From the NCBI GenBank assembly GCA_002389175.1, contig DGNZ01000208.1, forward strand, positions 1 through 10,678: a stretch of 10,678 nt of DNA, read 5' to 3'. This document shows positions 5,746-10,678 of the stretch, one piece after another. This DNA comes from Rhodospirillaceae bacterium UBA4479 (lineage in GTDB: Bacteria > Pseudomonadota > Alphaproteobacteria > Rhodospirillales > Casp-alpha2). A program made the position numbers and the translations under genes. The notes below the pieces were generated by a model. That model was given only the letters and a program-made list of their open reading frames with translations. It made no database searches and was not told the origin of the DNA. Within the stretch, counting starts at the first letter, position 1, and each line of letters opens with the position of its first letter.

Positions 5746-7356
5746 ATGCTCAAACAAACTGGGAGATATGCTCTCGCTGCTGCAGTAGGCCTCGGCCTCG
5801 CTGCTGGTGCGGGCGTAGCGAAAGCAGAAACACCAAAAAGTGGTGGTGTTCTGAATTTCGTGGTTGGCTCAAAAATTCCATCATATGATGGACACCAAGA
5901 GACAACTTTCGGCATGATCCACCCGATCCGGCCGTTCTACAGTACACTTATTCGCGTTAACCCAAATAACCCACAGGATCCTACGGATTTTGAATGTGGT
6001 GTATGCGTAGGTGCAGTTCCTGAGCCGACCGAAGGCGGTACCAAGTACACCTTCAAACTTGAAAAAGGCATCACGTTCCATGACGGCCAACCGATGACAT
6101 CGGCTGACGTTAAGGCATCGATGGATAAAATCGTATTCCCGCCAGAAGGTGTTCCTTCTTCACGGAAAGCATTCTTCCGCGCTGTTGAATCAATTACAAC
6201 GCCGGATGATTACACGATTGAGTTTAAGTTGAAGTTCCCAACGTCTTCGTTCATTCCAGCGTTGGCAACACCTTTCAACTTCATCTACTCGAAAAAAGAT
6301 TTGGATACGCACGGTTACGAATGGCACAAAGCCAACGTAAACGGCACGGGTCCATTTAAATTCGTTCAACACCAGCCAGGTGCGTTCGTTGAGGGTGTGA
6401 AGAACGCAAACTATCACAAAGAAGGACGTCCTTACCTCGACGGCTTTAAAGCGATCTCAGCTCCGAAAATGGCTGTTCGTCTTCAAGCAATCCGTGGTGA
6501 CCGTGCGGCCATCGAGTTCCGTGGTTTCCCACCGAAAGCGCGTGATGACCTTGTCAAAGCTCTTGGCGATAAAGTTACCGTACAAGAGAGTGACTGGAAC
6601 TGCGTGTTGATGGCTACGCCTAACCAGCAGCGTGAACAAATGGCTGACAAGCGCGTCCGCCAGGCATTGACGCTTGGTATCGATCGTTGGGGTGGGTCCA
6701 AGTACCTGTCGCAAATCGCGATCGTTAAAACAGTTGGTGGCGTTGTGTTCCCGAACCACCCATTGGCTGCAACCAAAGAAGAGCTGATGAAGCTCAAAGG
6801 TTATGGCCCAGACATCGAAGCATCCCGTGAAGAAGCTAAGAAGCTTTTGGCTGATGCTGGTAAGTCTGGCATGTCCGTTGACTTCTCGAACCGTGGTGTT
6901 GATCAACCTTATAAGGTTGTTGGCACATGGCTCGTTGATCAGTGGCGGAAAATCGGTGTTGACGTGAAACAGCGCGTTCAGCCATCCGGTCCGTTCTACG
7001 ACACGCTCCGCAAAAAAGGTGACTTCGACGTATCAATCGACTTTAACTGCCAGTCAGTTATTAACCCAGTCGCCGATATCACCAAGTTCTTGGGTTCAGC
7101 CGGCAACAACTACGGCCGTTTTGAGGACAAAGTACTCGAAGATATCTACGCGAAAATCGAAAAAGAGGGCGATGCAACTGCTCTTCGTCAGCAAGTACGT
7201 GAATACGAAACACGTGCTCTGAGCGATGAAGCTAGCGGCATGATCACTCTCTGGTGGTACAAAATCAATCCTCACCGTTCATACGTTAAGGGTTGGAAAA
7301 TTGCGCCATCGCACTACTTGGCTCAGCACCTAGACCACGTTTGGCTGGACAAGTAA
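5746..7356 (+). CDS. ABC transporter substrate-binding protein, family 5 (DppA/OppA-like)
   Basis: The periplasmic receptor that captures the ligand and delivers it to the permeases (536 aa, normal for the family). A clear Sec signal peptide covers residues 1-27: positive start (K3, R7), an Ala/Gly/Leu core, and cleavage after AKA. The mature protein shows the family-5 signature ITFHDGQPMTSADVKASMDKI. It ends with a WWYKINPHR...KGWKIAPSHY region typical of the closing lobe. Mature cysteines are C84 and C87 (a CGVC pair), C286 and C435, which could form disulfides in the periplasm. AAGGAGA lies 7 nt upstream of the ATG. It is third in the operon and is flanked by hairpins on both sides, which may allow a higher level of this subunit. 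Ligand could be peptides or other amino/hydroxy-acid derivatives; sequence alone does not say. Confidence 0.95.
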   Translation: MLKQTGRYALAAAVGLGLAAGAGVAKAETPKSGGVLNFVVGSKIPSYDGHQETTFGMIHPIRPFYSTLIRVNPNNPQDPTDFECGVCVGAVPEPTEGGTKYTFKLEKGITFHDGQPMTSADVKASMDKIVFPPEGVPSSRKAFFRAVESITTPDDYTIEFKLKFPTSSFIPALATPFNFIYSKKDLDTHGYEWHKANVNGTGPFKFVQHQPGAFVEGVKNANYHKEGRPYLDGFKAISAPKMAVRLQAIRGDRAAIEFRGFPPKARDDLVKALGDKVTVQESDWNCVLMATPNQQREQMADKRVRQALTLGIDRWGGSKYLSQIAIVKTVGGVVFPNHPLAATKEELMKLKGYGPDIEASREEAKKLLADAGKSGMSVDFSNRGVDQPYKVVGTWLVDQWRKIGVDVKQRVQPSGPFYDTLRKKGDFDVSIDFNCQSVINPVADITKFLGSAGNNYGRFEDKVLEDIYAKIEKEGDATALRQQVREYETRALSDEASGMITLWWYKINPHRSYVKGWKIAPSHYLAQHLDHVWLDK

Positions 7357-7372
7357 TCGCAATAGCGAACTT

Positions 7373-7416
7373 GCTGGGAACCACCCGTCGCACATTGCGA
7401 CGGGTGGCAACCTAGC
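7373..7416 (+). promoter_or_regulatory. Strong intercistronic stem-loop between binding-protein and permease genes
   Basis: CCACCCGTCGCA (7381-7392) and TGCGACGGGTGG (7396-7407) form a perfect 12-bp stem with a 3-nt loop. A lower stem, GCTGGG (7373-7378) with CCTAGC (7411-7416), adds 6 pairs including one G-U, across a small internal loop. No T-run follows, so this is not a standard terminator. Such hairpins after binding-protein genes commonly stabilise the upstream mRNA or reduce read-through, making more receptor than permease. That role is inferred here. Confidence 0.7.
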
Positions 7417-7466
7417 CAAAAATAACAAAGACTATTTGGTGAAATTAGGGATACGGTTGGACTTCC

Positions 7467-8438
7467 ATGTCTAAGTATATAATGAAGCGAGTGCTCTTGA
7501 TGATCCCGACGCTGATTGGCGCGGGTATTCTAGTGTTTTTCTTGATGCGGCTCATACCGGGCGACGTTTGTGAGCTTCGGTTTGCTGGAACTGGTCTATA
7601 TGTAGATCAAGAGCAAATTGATATCTGCCGCTCTAACTTAGGTATCGACCGTCCTATATTTGTTCAGTTTTTTGATTTCATGTTGGGCTTCTTCACATTC
7701 GACTATGGTGAGTCGATGTGGACTGGTAAGCCAATCACATATGAAATCGGGCTGCGTTTTGAACTTTCGCTCCAAGTCGCCATTATGGCCACATTGGTTG
7801 CTATTGTGATCTCAATCCCACTTGGTGCGATTTCTGCCATCAAGCAGGACACGTGGTTAGATTATTTTGTTCGAGCGTTCTCAATCGCTGGGATTGCGAT
7901 CCCGTCCTTTTGGCTCGGTATTATGATCATCTTGGGGCTCTTGATATTTACCCAATCGATGACCGGGGTACCCTGGATGCCGCCGATTGAGTACAAACCG
8001 ATTTGGGAAGATCCTGTCCACAATATATCGCAGCTGATTTGGCCTGCAGTGGCAACTGGTTATCGATACTCCGCTGTTGCGACACGGATGACTCGATCAG
8101 CACTACTAGAAGTGTTGCGCGAAGATTATATCCGGACAGCACGTGCTAAGGGCTTGGTTGAAAAGGTTGTTATCAATCGACACGCTTTGAAAAACTCAAT
8201 GCTCCCAGTTGTGACGATTATTGGGATCGAGTTTGCGTTCTTGATGGGTGGCTTGGTTGTTACCGAGCAGGTCTTCAATCTCAATGGTTTGGGCAAGCTA
8301 TTTGTGGAAAGCGTAAGCAACCATGATTATGCGATGACTCAAGCACTTGTGATGTTGGTTGTTTTGATCTTTGTGGTCACCAACTTTGTAATCGATCTGA
8401 CGTATGCATGGCTCGACCCACGCATTCGGTACAGTTAA
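7467..8438 (+). CDS. ABC peptide-type importer permease, DppB/OppB-like
   Basis: The first inner-membrane channel subunit (323 aa). It opens with KRVLLMIPTLIGAGILVFFLMRLIPGD, the usual first membrane helix of DppB proteins, followed by a periplasmic segment and several further hydrophobic helices (roughly residues 103-125, 138-165, 250-270 and 290-310). The cytoplasmic EAA-type coupling loop is seen around residues 211-235 (LREDYIRTARAKGL). The end, YAWLDPRIRYS, is typical of the family. The ribosome binding site is weak (TTGGA close to the ATG), in contrast to the binding-protein gene; an in-frame Met at codon 6 is a possible alternative start. It follows the strong stem-loop and lies 12 nt upstream of the partner permease gene. 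Confidence 0.95.
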   Translation: MSKYIMKRVLLMIPTLIGAGILVFFLMRLIPGDVCELRFAGTGLYVDQEQIDICRSNLGIDRPIFVQFFDFMLGFFTFDYGESMWTGKPITYEIGLRFELSLQVAIMATLVAIVISIPLGAISAIKQDTWLDYFVRAFSIAGIAIPSFWLGIMIILGLLIFTQSMTGVPWMPPIEYKPIWEDPVHNISQLIWPAVATGYRYSAVATRMTRSALLEVLREDYIRTARAKGLVEKVVINRHALKNSMLPVVTIIGIEFAFLMGGLVVTEQVFNLNGLGKLFVESVSNHDYAMTQALVMLVVLIFVVTNFVIDLTYAWLDPRIRYS

Positions 8439-8450
8439 GGGGTACGTGAT

Positions 8451-9353
8451 ATGGTAACAACAAGTGAAGCCGCTGTTGAAGCGCAGGTCGAAGAACTAGA
8501 AGAAAAGACGCCTTGGTTCCAATCTTGCATGAAGATGGCGAAGAAACAGCCAGTTGGTGTGGCGGGACTCGCGGTTGTGATTGCAATGATATTTGCCGGT
8601 ATGTTTGCGCCATGGCTGACACCGTATCATCCGGAGTATAACTCTTTTGAGTATATGCTGACCGCGCCGAATGCAGAGTTCTGGTTGGGGACTGATCAAT
8701 TTGGTCGCGATATTCTGACCCGTATCTTGTTCGGCGCACAGACGGCCCTATTCGTTGGATTTAGTGCTGCAACAGTTGGTGCAGTAGGCGGTTTGGTTCT
8801 TGGTGTTGCATCTGCCTACTTCGGCGGCATGTTTGACCTTGTGCTACAGCGCGTCATGGACGTTTTCATGGCATTCCCATTGATCATCTTGGCATTGGCT
8901 GTTGTAGCAACATTGGGCCCAGGAACAGAAAACGTGATCATCGCGATTACGATCCCATTCATACCGCAATGTGCGCGGGTGGTGCGATCGAATGCATTGG
9001 CGATCCGTGAAATTCCGTATGTGGATGCAGCTCGTGCACTTGGTTTCGGTCATGCACGGATTATCCTCCGCCATATGGTACCAAATGTGATGGCACCGTT
9101 CTTGATTTTGTTTACCGCGTTTGTCGGTCAGGCAATCTTACTCGAAGCATCTCTGTCCTATCTTGGGATGGGAGTGCAAGAGCCGACACCAGCTTGGGGC
9201 TTGATGCTGCAAGGTGGTGCTGAAGAATACGCTGAGAGTGCTCCATGGGTTGCTATATGGCCTGGGGTCGCTATTTCACTCGCCGTGTTCGGGTTTAACC
9301 TATTCGGTGATGCCGTGCGCGATACTTTGGATCCGCGACTTCGTTCTCGGTAA
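8451..9353 (+). CDS. ABC peptide-type importer permease, DppC/OppC-like
   Basis: The second inner-membrane channel subunit (300 aa), partner of the preceding permease. An acidic cytoplasmic N-terminus (about residues 1-25) leads to the first helix (VGVAGLAVVIAMIFAGMFAPWL) and the OppC N-terminal region, which ends in FWLGTDQFGRDILTRILFGAQ. Further helices lie in the VGFSAATVGAVGGLVLGVASAYF, FPLIILALAVVATLG and VAIWPGVAISLAVFGFNLF segments. The EAA loop is at about residues 190-205 (YVDAARALGFGHARIILRHMVPN), followed by LLEASLSYLGMG. The end, GDAVRDTLDPRLRSR, is typical. AAGGGG lies 8 nt upstream of the ATG and overlaps the previous stop codon, so the two permeases are probably co-translated. 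It is the last gene before the terminator. Confidence 0.95.
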   Translation: MVTTSEAAVEAQVEELEEKTPWFQSCMKMAKKQPVGVAGLAVVIAMIFAGMFAPWLTPYHPEYNSFEYMLTAPNAEFWLGTDQFGRDILTRILFGAQTALFVGFSAATVGAVGGLVLGVASAYFGGMFDLVLQRVMDVFMAFPLIILALAVVATLGPGTENVIIAITIPFIPQCARVVRSNALAIREIPYVDAARALGFGHARIILRHMVPNVMAPFLILFTAFVGQAILLEASLSYLGMGVQEPTPAWGLMLQGGAEEYAESAPWVAIWPGVAISLAVFGFNLFGDAVRDTLDPRLRSR

Positions 9354-9380
9354 TCCACTATCGCCAATAAAAGTGTTACA

Positions 9381-9413
9381 GGGCACCCGCACCATCGGGT
9401 GCCCTTTTCTTTT
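9381..9413 (+). terminator. Rho-independent terminator of the transporter operon
   Basis: GGGCACCCG (9381-9389) and CGGGTGCCC (9396-9404) form a perfect 9-bp GC-rich stem with loop CACCAT, followed by TTTTCTTTT (9405-9413). It begins 28 nt after the last permease gene. The T-run ends 1 nt before the AGGAGA of the M81 peptidase gene, so any transcript of that gene that starts upstream must pass through it. Confidence 0.88.
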
Positions 9414-9425
9414 CAGGAGAATACG

Positions 9426-10678
9426 ATGACGAAACGTGTAGCCATTCTGGGTTTTTTGCTAGAAAGTAATAATTTCTCTCCGATCACGACCGAAGCCGAC
9501 TATCGCCGCCGTTGTTATCTTGAAGGCGATGAAATCCTTGAGGAATTGAAACGCGAGGCTCCTCGGACGCCTTCTGAAATTCTAGGCTTTAAGACGCGTA
9601 TGGATGAAAGCGGTATTGATTGGGAGCTAATCCCTTGTGTGGTGGCCGATGCCGAACCCGGTGGCCCCATAGACCAGGCTTTCTTTGATGCGACGCTGGC
9701 AAAGATGCGTGGCTATTTGGAACAGGCCGGTGATTTAGACGGTGTTTATATCGCCAGTCATGGCGCCATGCGCGCAACAGGTGATTGGGACCCGGATGCC
9801 AGCATGTATGCAATGGTGCGAGATGTCATCGGCCCTGACGTGCCCCTTATTGCGACACTCGATCTACACACCAATGTATCGGCACGGATGGCAGAACTCA
9901 CCGATGTGCTCGTCTCATATTTGACCAATCCACATGTCGATCAACGCGAACGCGCAGCAGAATCAGCAGATATTATGCTCGAAATGTGGAGTGGCATGAA
10001 ACCGCATCAGGTGTTCATTAAGGTTCCCATCGCGGCCCCGACTGTGACGTTGCTGACAGCCGAAGGACCATATGCAGACCTGATCTCATATGGTCAGACC
10101 AAAACGGGTGGCGATATTCTGAATGTGTCTATAACCGCAGGATTCATTTATTCCGACAGCCCAAAATGTGGGATGTCAGTGATCGTTAGTTCTCGGAACG
10201 ATCCGGCAGTTGCCAAGGCATTGGCCGAAGATATTGCAGGACGGGCCTGGGCGGATCGTGGTCGTTTTAAAAAAGATCTGACATCTTTAAAGAGCGCGAC
10301 AGAACTTGCGGTGGCAAATGGCCTGGATCGTGCGCGCCCTCAAATCATCATGGCGGATGTGGCCGACAATCCAGGGGGCGGCGCGAGTGGGAATACAACG
10401 TTCGTCGCCAAGGCATTAACAGATGCTGATGCACAAGGTGCATTCATTGGATTGATGATCGATGCCGATGTCGCCGCAAAGGCTCATGAGGTTGGTGTGG
10501 GTGGCAGCTTTCAAGCTGAGTTTAATGCGAACGGCGGAACCGAATTCGATGATCCACTGTCTTTATCTATGACTGTTGAAAAACTCACAGATGGACAGAT
10601 CGTCGGGCGTCGAGGAATCCTAAGAGGACGCTCTGTATCGCTAGGACCATGCGCGCTTCTACGCGCCGGTGGTGTTTT
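9426..10678 (+). CDS. M81-family metallopeptidase, MlrC (microcystinase C)-like; 3' end beyond the window
   Basis: 417 codons are visible; family members run to about 490-530 residues, so the C-terminal part is missing because the window ends. Candidate zinc ligands are E13 (LLESNNFSP; most relatives read ETNTFSP), H112 in SHGAM, D146 and H148 in LDLHTN, and H170 in NPHVDQRERA. The H112-D146 and H148-H170 spacings (34 and 22) match the zinc site I recall for MlrC. The C-terminal domain starts near residue 310 with ADVADNPGGGASGNTT, another family landmark. MlrC hydrolyses linearised microcystin fragments, but most M81 members have unknown substrates. AGGAGA precedes the ATG with 5-nt spacing. 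The gene follows the peptide importer across a terminator, suggesting cytoplasmic hydrolysis of an imported peptide-like compound. Confidence 0.9.
   Translation, partial: MTKRVAILGFLLESNNFSPITTEADYRRRCYLEGDEILEELKREAPRTPSEILGFKTRMDESGIDWELIPCVVADAEPGGPIDQAFFDATLAKMRGYLEQAGDLDGVYIASHGAMRATGDWDPDASMYAMVRDVIGPDVPLIATLDLHTNVSARMAELTDVLVSYLTNPHVDQRERAAESADIMLEMWSGMKPHQVFIKVPIAAPTVTLLTAEGPYADLISYGQTKTGGDILNVSITAGFIYSDSPKCGMSVIVSSRNDPAVAKALAEDIAGRAWADRGRFKKDLTSLKSATELAVANGLDRARPQIIMADVADNPGGGASGNTTFVAKALTDADAQGAFIGLMIDADVAAKAHEVGVGGSFQAEFNANGGTEFDDPLSLSMTVEKLTDGQIVGRRGILRGRSVSLGPCALLRAGGV

Noticed and set aside
1..10678. tRNA, rRNA, CRISPR, insertion sequence, phage or toxin-antitoxin content
   Set aside because: No cloverleaf-like, repeat-spacer, transposase or small toxin-antitoxin pattern was seen; nearly all sequence is explained by metabolic and transport genes.

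Overview
The window reads as ordinary bacterial chromosome with dense coding, short gaps and roughly balanced base composition. Protein style (a DppA-type binding protein with an Ala/Gly-rich signal peptide, an M81 peptidase next to a peptide importer, RraA-family and PcaC-like enzymes) suggests an alphaproteobacterium, possibly marine or rhodospirillalean. That placement is inference from family flavour, not from a marker gene. No RNA genes, insertion sequences, CRISPR arrays or phage genes were seen.

Left part (1-3368): small catabolic enzymes in two divergent/convergent blocks. A minus-strand antibiotic-biosynthesis-monooxygenase (ABM) protein is divergent from a plus-strand pair: an RraA/HMG-aldolase-family protein, then an FMN-dependent alpha-hydroxy-acid dehydrogenase. 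Converging on these from the right is a minus-strand pair: a carboxymuconolactone-decarboxylase (CMD) family protein, then a 3-hydroxyisobutyrate/tartronate-semialdehyde-type dehydrogenase. A perfect 9-bp stem overlaps the stop codon at the convergent junction.

Middle (3369-3640): a 272-bp divergent control region. It holds a perfect 15-bp palindrome, three copies of the heptamer GTTTGAG, a TTGACA promoter candidate, and a small hairpin directly before the first transporter gene.

Right part (3641-9353): a complete DppABCDF/OppABCDF-type ABC importer in the order ATPase-ATPase-binding protein-permease-permease. A long stem-loop separates the binding-protein gene from the permeases. A rho-independent terminator closes the operon and almost touches the ribosome binding site of the last gene, an MlrC-like M81 metallopeptidase (9426 to the window edge, incomplete).

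Working model (inference): the importer brings in a peptide-like or modified amino/hydroxy-acid compound, the M81 enzyme hydrolyses it, and the left-hand enzymes oxidise, reduce or cleave the hydroxy/keto-acid products. The substrate cannot be read from the sequence. I see no clearly new class of system; the most interesting unexplained parts are the divergent control region and the assembled transporter-plus-catabolic locus.
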